Shown here: positions 1-7,307 of the stretch, one piece after another | How positions within the stretch are numbered: the first letter of the stretch is position 1 | Layout of the letters: each line of letters begins with the position of its first letter | Source of the DNA: Kribbia dieselivorans NBRC 106261 | GTDB lineage: Bacteria > Actinomycetota > Actinomycetes > Actinomycetales > Dermatophilaceae | DNA: 64,000 bases | Assembly: GCF_001552435.1 (NCBI RefSeq) | Contig: NZ_BCRE01000004.1 | Span: forward strand, 1 to 64,000 | Direction: 5' to 3' | The notes under the pieces: model-generated | What the model was told of the DNA's origin: nothing | Database searches by the model: none | Seen by the model: the letters and a program-made list of their open reading frames with translations, nothing else | Program-made: the position numbers and the translations under genes

Positions 1-625
1 TGGGGTCGGCGACGACGGCGGGCAGGCCGGCGGCGAGCGCACGCGCGCCCTCGACAGCCAGCGCCGCGTTGATCGGGTCGGCCCGCGGTGCCCACAACGA
101 GTCCACGCAGTGCGCCAGGGCGTTGAGGCCGCTGGCCACCGACAGGCCGACCGGCAGCGAGAGCATCAGGGTCGAGTCGTAGACGACGGCAGCCGGCAGC
201 ACCCTCGGGTCGGGGCCGGTCGTCTTCGTGCCGCCCTCGGTCAGACCCCAGACGTTCGTGGCCTCGGACCCGGCGTACGTCGTCGGCACGGCGATGATCG
301 GCACTCCGGTCGTCAGGGCGACGGCCTTGGCCAGGCCGGTGGTCGAACCGCCGCCGACGCTGACGATGGCGTCGACCTGGGAATCGCTGGCGGCGGCCCG
401 GGCCCGTTCGGCGACCTCGACCGGCACATGCATGCGCACCTCGTCGTGGCGCAGGGCCACGTCGATGCCGGCGGTCACGGCTTCGGCGAGCGCGGCCTCG
501 CTGGGGGAGGCGATGCACATGACTCGCTTTGCTCCCAGGAGCTCGACCTCGGCGGTCACGGCGGCGGCCGCGTCACCGGCGGCGAAGCGCACCCGCTGGG
601 GCAGTGTCTCGTGGGTGAACCTCAT
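1..625 (-). CDS. Maleylacetate reductase, N-terminal 208 residues (cut by window edge)
   Basis: Iron-containing alcohol dehydrogenase family; maleylacetate reductase converts maleylacetate to 3-oxoadipate with NAD(P)H in the hydroxyquinol branch of aromatic breakdown. The protein starts MRFTHETLPQRVRF and carries the nucleotide-binding SVGGGSTTGLAKA stretch, then PTTYAGSEATNVWG, then a metal-site ALAHCVDS segment, all typical of this family. The ATG overlaps the stop of the upstream hydroxylase gene as ATGA, so the two are probably translationally coupled. The C-terminal half lies left of the window. The hydroxylase neighbour makes a resorcinol/hydroxyquinol role likely; other chloroaromatic routes also use this enzyme. 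Confidence 0.88.
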   Translation of the reverse strand, partial: MRFTHETLPQRVRFAAGDAAAAVTAEVELLGAKRVMCIASPSEAALAEAVTAGIDVALRHDEVRMHVPVEVAERARAAASDSQVDAIVSVGGGSTTGLAKAVALTTGVPIIAVPTTYAGSEATNVWGLTEGGTKTTGPDPRVLPAAVVYDSTLMLSLPVGLSVASGLNALAHCVDSLWAPRADPINAALAVEGARALAAGLPAVVADP

Positions 626-2256
626 GCCGCGCCTGCCAGGGAGCGCACGCCCATCGCGTCGAAAAGCGTGTCCATCGAGGTGGCGAGCGTATCGGCGGTA
701 TCGGCGGTTGCAGCGACGCAGAAATCGGGCCGCACGAGCAGGTGGTTGACGCCCTGTTGTTTCATCCACCGACCGTACGCCCCCTCGACGTCGATGACAT
801 CGGCACCCGAGCCGGGGGCGCCGACCGAGACGATGCGCCCGCCGATGCCCTCGAACCTGGCCTGCTGTTCGGGGGGGAGCGGCGCGGCCTGGCGCACGTC
901 GGAGAGGAGCATCCACCCGGTGCCGACGACATCGTCGAACCGGCCAAAACGACCGTGGTGGGCGACGCGGCCCGCGATGGCGGGGCGACCGGCGTGCGCG
1001 TCGTCGGCGATCCACGCTCCGGGACCCAGCGTGGCCAGGTGCGGGTGGACCGGACCGATCTCGCGTTGGACGAGGTGCTCGGCGATCATGCGGGAGTCGC
1101 GTTCGGCCGCCTCGGCGGGGTCGGCGACGCAGATCGTGCGACCGAGGTCCACCGCGAAGTCGATGTACCAGCGTACGTTCGTCAGGCGCTCGCTCGAGTA
1201 ACCGTCGAGGCTGTCCCAGCCAGCGTGCCCCTGCAGGATCAGGTCGAGGTGCCAGCACAGGTTCGCGGCGTCACGCAGCCCGGCGCACATCCCCTCGCCG
1301 GCAAAAGGCGGCATGAGGTGAGCGGCGTCCCCGGCCAGGGCGATCCGCCCGACGTTCCACTGGTCGAGGTACTTGGCCTGGAATCGCCACACGACGGCTC
1401 GCTCAAGGACGGCGTTGTCGGGGGTGACGTCGAACGGCGCAAGCAGTTCCCAGACCCGCTCGTCGGCCTCGAGTTCGGCGGCGGTCTCGCCGGGCAGCGC
1501 CATGAACTCCCAGCGTCGACGGCGCGGGGACGTGGGGGTCGGTCCGGGGCCCCCGGGCACGACCGTCGTCGGGCGCACCGGGTCGCAGACCTGATAGTGC
1601 GGAGGGTCGTATTCCTTGTCCTCGTTTGGCAGCACGTCGACGACGAGCCAGTCGTAGTAGAACTCGAGGTCCTGCATCGTCAGGCCGAGGTCCGCGCGCA
1701 CCTTGCTGTTGGCGCCGTCCGAGCCGATCAGGGCCGCCGCGCGCACGGTGCCGGTGACCCCGCCCTCCTTGACCGTGCAGGAGGTGCCGTTGACCTCGGT
1801 CTCGCGGTGGGTCAGCGTGACCCCGTCGGCGTCCTGCTGGATCTCGCCGACCTGGTGGCCCTGCAGCAGGGTGACGTTGGGCAGGGAGGCGATGATCTGG
1901 CGCAGGCGCTCCTCGAGCGCGGGTTGGCTGAACCAGTAGCGGTTGCGCCACCCATCGTCGGCCTGGTTCATCCAGTCGACCTCGGTGAGCACGTCTCCGT
2001 TGGCGTTCTGCCAGCGGTAGATCGCGTCGTAATAGTCGATGCACTCGTCGTCGTCGGCGTTGATGCCGATCGAGTTGAGCAGGCGGGCGATCTCGTGGTC
2101 GAAGGTCACCGCGCGGGGTCGGGCATAGGGGGTGGCCCAGCGGTCGAGGCCGACGACTCGGTAGCCCTTCGTGCCCAGCACGATGGCCGAGAACAGGCCG
2201 ACCGGCCCCAGTCCGACGATGGCGACGTCGCAGTCGTGATGTGTGTTCGTGCTCAT
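622..2256 (-). CDS. FAD-dependent aromatic hydroxylase (MhpA / resorcinol hydroxylase type)
   Basis: A 544-residue class A flavoprotein monooxygenase that would hydroxylate a phenolic ring with NAD(P)H and O2. GLGPVG at residues 15-20 is the FAD Rossmann motif, IGSDGANSKVR is the DG motif, and GDAAHLMPPFAGEGM is the second FAD-binding motif. The ATG at 2256 is preferred over an in-frame start 15 codons upstream because AAAGGAGG lies just before it. The gene is coupled to maleylacetate reductase and divergent from a TetR gene. This matches the Corynebacterium resorcinol cluster, where hydroxylase, reductase and a hydroxyquinol dioxygenase are neighbours. The exact substrate (resorcinol or 3-hydroxyphenylpropionate-like) is not settled by sequence. 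Confidence 0.85.
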   Translation of the reverse strand: MSTNTHHDCDVAIVGLGPVGLFSAIVLGTKGYRVVGLDRWATPYARPRAVTFDHEIARLLNSIGINADDDECIDYYDAIYRWQNANGDVLTEVDWMNQADDGWRNRYWFSQPALEERLRQIIASLPNVTLLQGHQVGEIQQDADGVTLTHRETEVNGTSCTVKEGGVTGTVRAAALIGSDGANSKVRADLGLTMQDLEFYYDWLVVDVLPNEDKEYDPPHYQVCDPVRPTTVVPGGPGPTPTSPRRRRWEFMALPGETAAELEADERVWELLAPFDVTPDNAVLERAVVWRFQAKYLDQWNVGRIALAGDAAHLMPPFAGEGMCAGLRDAANLCWHLDLILQGHAGWDSLDGYSSERLTNVRWYIDFAVDLGRTICVADPAEAAERDSRMIAEHLVQREIGPVHPHLATLGPGAWIADDAHAGRPAIAGRVAHHGRFGRFDDVVGTGWMLLSDVRQAAPLPPEQQARFEGIGGRIVSVGAPGSGADVIDVEGAYGRWMKQQGVNHLLVRPDFCVAATADTADTLATSMDTLFDAMGVRSLAGAA

Positions 2257-2303
2257 GGATCCTCCTTTGGATGCGAAGCAGATGGGACGAGTATGAAGCA
2301 TCC

Positions 2304-2315
2304 CTCATGTATGAG
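2304..2315. promoter_or_regulatory. Candidate TetR operator between hydroxylase and regulator genes
   Basis: CTCAT-GT-ATGAG is a perfect inverted repeat with a 2-base spacer, and a further CTCAT half-site follows at 2322-2326. It lies in the 150-bp divergent region, about 48 bp upstream of the hydroxylase start and 91 bp upstream of the regulator start. It is the only obvious dyad there, so it is a reasonable site for the adjacent TetR protein. Binding is inferred. Confidence 0.45.
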
Positions 2316-2406
2316 ACAACCCTCATTTGTGATTCGAGGTGACCCGACGAAGGGAGCGCCGTTGGTACCGTGTCGCGGACCTGCCCCGACTGCCGAAGGA
2401 CGGCCG

Positions 2407-3066
2407 ATGCCCACAACCCCGAAGGTGGGGCGCACCGACCGTCGGCGCGCGCTCAACCGCCAACGGCTGCTCGACGCCGCTGTGAGCCTGGTGGCGGAGG
2501 TCGGCGCGGACGCCCTGACTGTCTCGGCCGTGACCGAACGGGCCGACCTCGGTGCGGGCACGTTCTACAACCACTTCGCCTCGCGCGAGGAGCTCATCAC
2601 CGAGGTGGTACGCACGACAGTGGAGACGCTGGGACAGCGCCTGGACGCGATGTCGGCACCCCTGGAGGATGCTGCCGAGGTGTACGGATTCTCGCTGCGT
2701 CACCTCATGGGCGCGGCCGTCAGTGACCCGCTGTGGGGGTGGCTGATGGTGCGACTGGGCGTCGCCCACGACGAACTGCTGGCCACGCTGGGCCCGCGAG
2801 CTCGGCGCGACCTGGCCAAGGGCATGGAGTCGGGGCGATTCCGGATCCTCGACCTCGACATTGCCACCGCCATCACCTTCGGGGCGCTCCTGTCGACGAT
2901 GCGCGTCTACCTGGCGGGGGAGCGTGACGTCGATCCGAGCGTGGTCTTCGCCGAGACGATGCTCCGGATGGTCGGGTTGTCGCCGGCGGAGGCGCGCGAC
3001 GTGGCCCATCGCCCGCTCCCTCCGCTTCGCTCGCTCGAGGAGGTCGAGGCCGGGAAGCTGGGCTGA
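2407..3066 (+). CDS. TetR/AcrR family regulator of the resorcinol-type cluster
   Basis: A 219-residue protein. The N-terminal helix-turn-helix (about residues 14-60) includes TVSAVTERADLGAGTFYNHF, a standard TetR recognition helix ending in the F/YxHF signature. The C-terminal ligand domain is divergent, as usual. The gene is divergent from the FAD hydroxylase and maleylacetate reductase genes, so it most likely represses them until an aromatic inducer is present; in Corynebacterium a TetR-type gene sits in the same position. The frame is open far upstream, but ATG at 2407 gives the correct TetR N-terminus. Confidence 0.85.
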   Translation: MPTTPKVGRTDRRRALNRQRLLDAAVSLVAEVGADALTVSAVTERADLGAGTFYNHFASREELITEVVRTTVETLGQRLDAMSAPLEDAAEVYGFSLRHLMGAAVSDPLWGWLMVRLGVAHDELLATLGPRARRDLAKGMESGRFRILDLDIATAITFGALLSTMRVYLAGERDVDPSVVFAETMLRMVGLSPAEARDVAHRPLPPLRSLEEVEAGKLG

Positions 3067-3183
3067 GGCCCCCGGTGGGCCTGTTTCGGACACGCCGAGC
3101 AGCCCTCGGTTCGCATCGACGGGCTCGATCGGTTAATGTCTCTCCTCGCGCCCCGCGTTCGAAATGCCAACTGGCGGGGCCGT

Positions 3184-3256
3184 GCGGATGTAGCTCAGTT
3201 GGTAGAGCGCAACCTTGCCAAGGTTGAGGTCGCCGGTTCGAGCCCGGTCATCCGCT
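3184..3256 (+). tRNA. tRNA-Gly (GCC)
   Basis: A complete cloverleaf of 73 nt. The acceptor stem is GCGGATG with CATCCGC, the D-loop region is GCTCAGTTGGTAGAGC, and the anticodon stem CAACC/GGTTG encloses loop TTGCCAA with anticodon GCC. The T-arm is CCGG-TTCGAGC-CCGG. No CCA is encoded. It is first of a three-tRNA group. Confidence 0.96.
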
Positions 3257-3277
3257 CGGAGGGTTTGCCGCCCCCAT

Positions 3278-3348
3278 GGTGGAGTGGCCGAGAGGCGAGG
3301 CAACGGCCTGCAAAGCCGTGTACACGGGTTCAAATCCCGTCTCCACCT
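3278..3348 (+). tRNA. tRNA-Cys (GCA)
   Basis: A 71-nt cloverleaf with acceptor stem GGTGGAG/CTCCACC and discriminator T, the base that cysteinyl-tRNA synthetase expects. The anticodon stem ACGGC/GCCGT encloses CTGCAAA with anticodon GCA. The T-loop is TTCAAAT. It lies 21 bp after tRNA-Gly. Confidence 0.96.
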
Positions 3349-3365
3349 CGAGTTGTACCCCTCAC

Positions 3366-3440
3366 GGGCGATTGGCGCAGTGGTAGCGCGCTTCCTTGAC
3401 ACGGAAGAGGTCACTGGTTCAAACCCAGTATCGCCCACCA
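3366..3440 (+). tRNA. tRNA-Val (GAC), CCA encoded
   Basis: The acceptor stem is GGGCGAT/ATCGCCC with discriminator A and a genomically encoded CCA, unlike the two tRNAs before it. The anticodon stem CTTCC/GGAAG encloses TTGACAC with anticodon GAC. The 288 bp after it (3441-3728) hold only short open frames with no domain or ribosome site that I can support; I see no integrase or attachment-site duplication. Confidence 0.96.
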
Positions 3441-3728
3441 GCGTAGAAGGCCGCTGACCTGCGGAGATGCTGTTCAGGGGTGGCGCGGGCCCTGATCCAT
3501 GGCGCGGTGGGCGAGCGCCACGGAAAAGTGCCAGCGTCACCAGTTATTACATGCGACCCTCAACTGTTTCCTGCGACACTCCAAGGTTTCTGTGGCGCTC
3601 GGCAGACGGAGCGCCGTTCGCCTCAGCACGCGCGAGACGGAGAACGCGACCTCGTCGGGTGTCAGCGGTGAGACGGTCACCCCTCCATTCTCCGTCGTCG
3701 CCCGACCCCCACGGCTAGGCTCACCGAC

Positions 3729-4094
3729 ATGAGCAACGACGCACTCCACCACCACGGTCAGGACGTTCTCGACGACGTCATCCCCCTGGGTCGCGATCTG
3801 CGACGCATGATCCCCGACGTGTACAAGGGGTATGCGGCCGTCCACTCGGCAGCCCTTGCCCCGGGCGCGCTGGATGCCAAGACCAAGGAACTCATCGCCC
3901 TGGCCATCGCCGTGACCAGACAGTGCGACGGCTGTATCGCCTCGCACGCCAAGGGAGCAGCCGGCGCGGGTGCGAGCCAGGAGGAGGTCGCCGAGATGTT
4001 GGGCGTCGCCATCCTCATGAATGGCGGCCCGGCGACGGTCTACGGGCCACGCGCCTACAGCGCCTTCACCGAGTTCTTGGGCAAGCAGGGCTGA
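3729..4094 (+). CDS. Carboxymuconolactone decarboxylase / AhpD-like protein
   Basis: A 121-residue, all-alpha CMD-family protein. The pattern VTRQCDGCIASHAKGA, around residues 58-75, has the CxxC...H motif of AhpD-like members. That motif points to an alkylhydroperoxidase-type redox role, not to decarboxylation of a lactone. The length is normal for a single-domain member. It stands alone between the tRNA group and an unknown gene, so the context gives no pathway. Confidence 0.8.
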   Translation: MSNDALHHHGQDVLDDVIPLGRDLRRMIPDVYKGYAAVHSAALAPGALDAKTKELIALAIAVTRQCDGCIASHAKGAAGAGASQEEVAEMLGVAILMNGGPATVYGPRAYSAFTEFLGKQG

Positions 4095-4188
4095 AATACC
4101 CCCGCCCGTACCCTCGCGTCACGGCTCCGTTGGCCCTATGGTCGATGGACAGGGACTCTTTCCCTGTGCCACCCGCAGAGGAGGAGCC

Positions 4189-4575
4189 ATGTCACAGCCC
4201 AGTCGCCACACCTTCATCGACCGGGATGTCGTCATCGAACTCAACGAAGTCTGGCTGGAGGGCGTCTCCGACGAACAGGTCTCGACGTACATCAACGTGC
4301 TCGTCAGAGCGCACGAGCAGGCGGCACACCTGACGGAGGCAGAGCTCGCCGAACGACTCACCGAGGGGTTCGCGGCGAGTTCGGTGCCCGTCAAGAACCC
4401 CCGCGTGAAGCGGCTGGCCGAGCAGTTGCGGCTGGGGGCCGGTCACGACCTGACAGTCATCACCGATGGCGGGCGCCTGCTGTACGGCAACCCGAACGAG
4501 GACCAGGCGCACCACGTGCCCGATGATGCGCCGGGCGACCCGGGCGGCGGCGGCCACCGCCCCTGGTTCAGCTGA
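4189..4575 (+). CDS. Hypothetical protein, 128 aa
   Basis: I do not recognise this protein. It starts MSQPSRHTFIDRDVV after a strong ribosome site (AGAGGAGGAG), is acidic and helical in its first 90 residues, and ends in a Gly/Pro-rich tail. It has no signal peptide or membrane segment. The good ribosome site and coherent codon use support it as real. It converges with the membrane-protein gene at 4599. Confidence 0.6.
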   Translation: MSQPSRHTFIDRDVVIELNEVWLEGVSDEQVSTYINVLVRAHEQAAHLTEAELAERLTEGFAASSVPVKNPRVKRLAEQLRLGAGHDLTVITDGGRLLYGNPNEDQAHHVPDDAPGDPGGGGHRPWFS

Positions 4576-4579
4576 CCCC

Positions 4580-4598
4580 GCCGTCGGCTGACGACGGC
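4580..4598. terminator. Short hairpin between convergent genes
   Basis: GCCGTCG-GCTGA-CGACGGC is a perfect 7-bp stem with a 5-base loop, placed exactly between the stop codons of two convergent genes. It probably ends both transcripts. There is no clear T-tract. Confidence 0.5.
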
Positions 4599-5510
4599 TC
4601 AGGCCGGCAGGATCGTCGGCCTGAGCAGCGACACCAGCAGGAACCCGGCCAGCGACAGCAGCAGAGGCCACACGACCACACCCCACAACAGGCCGCGCCA
4701 CCAGTTGCGCCGGGTGTCCTTGGGTGGGGTGACCTGCTCCGTCACCCCGGCCGGATCGTCGTGTGTCCAGATCGGCAGATCGTCACGTTTGACCGCACCA
4801 CCGGCCGGTGCGGAGGCACCCGCTCGGCCGCGCAGCAACTCGACCACCGCGTACGCCACCGTGCCCAATCCGGCGGGTATGGCCAGCATCCAGAACCAGT
4901 ACCACCGGGTTCCCCACCCGGGGCGCGGACCGGTGATGATCAACGCCAACGTACCCAGGAGGAGTGCGGCGGTGAGTGCTTCGGCGACGCTGATGCCGCT
5001 TGGCCGGTTCGCGTCGACGGCCGCGAGCGCCCCCGAATGTGGCCCGTGCGAGACCAGCCCGGCCACGCGCTTCTCCGCCGAGCCCCACTTCGACAACTCC
5101 GAGTGACGACCGAACTGGAGGAGCGGCATGATCGACGTGGACGTGGCTCCCTCGCCCGGCGGCATGACCACACGTACGCGGTCGTCGAACCAGCCACGCG
5201 CGTCGTCCTTGAGCGTGTACGCGACGATCCCGCCGGCCGTGGATGCGGTGCCTTCGGTCAGAATCAGACGAATGCCCGTCTGCATGGTCGTCGTCGGGCC
5301 CTCCTGCGACCCGGAGGCCAGCGCGATGTCGGACACCGTCCCGGCATCGGCGTCGCGCTGCAGATCGTCGAGGGTGACCATCTGATAGCCCGACCGCACC
5401 CCGAGCAGGAGGATGACGGCCCACAACGCGATGATCCCCAGCCCCGCACTCAGTTGCCAGTATCGCGTCCGGTTCGTCTCGCGGGCCTGCCCGAGGTAGT
5501 CGCTCGTCAC
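4599..5510 (-). CDS. Predicted integral membrane protein, unknown function
   Basis: About 303 residues from a GTG start (VTSDYLGQARETN). I see a transmembrane helix near residues 20-41 (LGIIALWAVILLLG), a hydrophilic, probably extracytoplasmic domain of about 130 residues, a middle pair of helices (ALLLGTLALIITG and WFWMLAIPAGLGTVAYAVV), and a C-terminal helix (VVVWPLLLSLAGFLLVSLL). The frame stays open upstream to 5666, but that would overlap the divergent reductase gene. An ATG at 5597 is an alternative start. No family is recognised. Confidence 0.6.
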   Translation of the reverse strand: MTSDYLGQARETNRTRYWQLSAGLGIIALWAVILLLGVRSGYQMVTLDDLQRDADAGTVSDIALASGSQEGPTTTMQTGIRLILTEGTASTAGGIVAYTLKDDARGWFDDRVRVVMPPGEGATSTSIMPLLQFGRHSELSKWGSAEKRVAGLVSHGPHSGALAAVDANRPSGISVAEALTAALLLGTLALIITGPRPGWGTRWYWFWMLAIPAGLGTVAYAVVELLRGRAGASAPAGGAVKRDDLPIWTHDDPAGVTEQVTPPKDTRRNWWRGLLWGVVVWPLLLSLAGFLLVSLLRPTILPA

Positions 5511-5595
5511 GGCCCAATCCTGCCCGACGGCTGGTCGTCTCGCCCCTTCGAACACGCCTTCCCAAGCCGCGGGGCGCCCGACTACTCTCCGGGCC

Positions 5596-6681
5596 ATGAC
5601 TGCAGTGGGCAATGAGGCCAGTGGTTCACCCGACGCCGGCGAGGTGGTCGACGTCGATGTCGCCATCGTGGGGGCCGGCCCGACGGGGCTCTTCGGCGCC
5701 TACTACGCGGGGATGCGGAGTTTGAGCGTCGCGCTCATCGACTCCCTCGAGGAGCCCGGGGGACAAGTCAGCGCGATGTACCCCGAGAAGCTCATCCACG
5801 ATGTCGCCGGTTTCCCGTCGATCTCGGGCCGCAACCTCGTGGACAATCTCGTCACGCAGGCCGCCGCCGCCGACCCGATCTACCTGCTCGGCCAGGAGGC
5901 CCAGGACCTGACGCGACTCGACCCAGCGGAGCGCGGTGTGGGGGAGTCCGCATTGCCGCGCCACTTCATCATCACCACGAGCGCAGGCACGCAGGTGCGC
6001 ACCGGAGCCATCGTCGTCACCGGTGGCATCGGAACCTTCACCCCGCGACCGCACCCGGCCGGTGAGGAGTTCCTCCACCGCGGATTCTCGTTCTTCGTGC
6101 CGGACCCGACACCGTTCGCCGGGGCCGACGTCGTGGTCGTCGGCGGTGGCGACAGCGCCGTGGACTGGGCCCTCATGCTCGAGCCGATCGCCAAGTCGGT
6201 CACGCTCGTGCACCGGCGTGCGAAGTTCCGCGCGCACCCGGCGAGTCTGGCTCGGCTGCAGGCGAGTTCGGCGACCATCATCACCGACGGGGAGGTGAGC
6301 GCCGCCCACGGGTCGACCCATCTCGAACAGGTCGAGGTCACGGTCAAGGGCGAGGACACCCCCCGCCTGCTGCCGTGTACCCGCATGATCGGTGCCCTCG
6401 GCTTCACCGCCAACCTGGGGCCGCTGCTCGAATGGGGGATGGAGATCACGGGGCGTCGGTACATCAACGTCGACACCACCGGGGTCACCGCCATCCCGGG
6501 GGTGTACGGCGCGGGCGACATCGTCGAGTACCCGGGCAAGGTCCGTCTGATCGTCGTCGGCTTCGGGGAAGCGGCGATCGCGATCAACAACGCGGCGGTC
6601 TTCCTCGACCCGTCCGCCCACCTCTTCCCCGGTCATTCGAGCGAGGAATCGGCCGCGGAACCGGCCTCCACGAGCGCCTGA
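5596..6681 (+). CDS. Ferredoxin--NADP reductase, thioredoxin-reductase-like type
   Basis: A 361-residue two-dinucleotide-binding flavoprotein. VAIVGAGPTGLFGAYYAG near residue 20 binds FAD, the EEPGGQVSAMYPEK segment is characteristic of this FNR class, VVVVGGGDSAVDWALML near residue 180 binds NADPH, and GVYGAGDIVEYPGK near 310 is the C-terminal FAD motif. The CxxC of true thioredoxin reductase is absent, which supports the ferredoxin reductase assignment. It would shuttle electrons between NADPH and ferredoxin. No monooxygenase lies directly beside it. Confidence 0.85.
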   Translation: MTAVGNEASGSPDAGEVVDVDVAIVGAGPTGLFGAYYAGMRSLSVALIDSLEEPGGQVSAMYPEKLIHDVAGFPSISGRNLVDNLVTQAAAADPIYLLGQEAQDLTRLDPAERGVGESALPRHFIITTSAGTQVRTGAIVVTGGIGTFTPRPHPAGEEFLHRGFSFFVPDPTPFAGADVVVVGGGDSAVDWALMLEPIAKSVTLVHRRAKFRAHPASLARLQASSATIITDGEVSAAHGSTHLEQVEVTVKGEDTPRLLPCTRMIGALGFTANLGPLLEWGMEITGRRYINVDTTGVTAIPGVYGAGDIVEYPGKVRLIVVGFGEAAIAINNAAVFLDPSAHLFPGHSSEESAAEPASTSA

Positions 6682-6696
6682 GAGCCGATATCGGGG

Positions 6697-7194
6697 TCAG
6701 AAATCTCCGGCGCTGCGCCGCATCGTCGTCAGGATCCGCACGAGGTCGGTGATGTCGTCGTCGGAGAGCCCGAGGTCGCCGAACACCTCGGCGTTGAGGC
6801 GGTCGGTGGCCTCGGCCGCGAGCGACCGACCAGCCTGAGTGATCTCGACCAGCGTGGCCCGACGATCCTCCGGGTGGGGGAGTCGCGAGACCAGACCCGC
6901 GCCCTCCAACCGATCGACCGCATTCGTCACGCTCGACTGGTGCACCTGCAGGCGCGACGAGACCACGCTCATGGGCAGTGCACCGCGCTTGCTGAACACG
7001 AGCAGCATGAGCAGTTCGTAGCGCGAGAACGTCACGCCCATTGGCTTGAGCACGGCCTCGACGCGGGCCAGGGCGATCTGCTGCGCGCGCATGAGCGAGG
7101 TGATCGCGACCATGCCGTCCGCCGCGCCCGCCCAGCCATGTTCGACCCAGTTCTGGTGGGCCGCCTCGATGGGGTCTCGGTGCAGGGTCGTCAC
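6697..7194 (-). CDS. MarR family regulator, divergent from icmF
   Basis: A 165-residue winged-helix protein. VVSSRLQVHQSSVTNAVDRL is the recognition region and HPEDRRATLVEIT is the wing with the DxRxx signature of MarR proteins. The GTG at 7194 is preceded by AGGAGAAC. It is divergent from icmF across 113 bp that contain a good dyad (7241-7263), so it probably controls icmF and itself, perhaps in response to an acyl-CoA or organic acid. The ligand is unknown. Confidence 0.85.
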   Translation of the reverse strand: MTTLHRDPIEAAHQNWVEHGWAGAADGMVAITSLMRAQQIALARVEAVLKPMGVTFSRYELLMLLVFSKRGALPMSVVSSRLQVHQSSVTNAVDRLEGAGLVSRLPHPEDRRATLVEITQAGRSLAAEATDRLNAEVFGDLGLSDDDITDLVRILTTMRRSAGDF

Positions 7195-7240
7195 GGCGTT
7201 CTCCTCGGTGCGCGCGGATGTGCGTCACACCACCATACAT

Positions 7241-7263
7241 TGACGTCCATTAGTTGGATGTCA
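7241..7263. promoter_or_regulatory. Candidate MarR operator upstream of icmF
   Basis: TGACGTCCA-ttagt-TGGATGTCA is an inverted repeat with 9-bp arms (one mismatch) and a 5-base spacer. It sits 44 bp upstream of icmF and 46 bp upstream of the MarR start. Its size and symmetry suit a MarR dimer. Confidence 0.6.
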
Positions 7264-7307
7264 TAGCATTCAGGTGTTCCTGATCCTCCATGCCCTGGGA
7301 GCCCACC

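Noticed and set aside
742-2406. Long plus-strand open frame running into the TetR gene
   Set aside because: Only the part from 2407 is a protein family. The rest lies antisense to the FAD hydroxylase with no domain or ribosome site.
3184-3728. tRNA group as a possible integration site of a mobile element
   Set aside because: No integrase, no repeated tRNA 3' end and no phage-like genes follow; only about 290 bp without clear coding separate it from a CMD gene.
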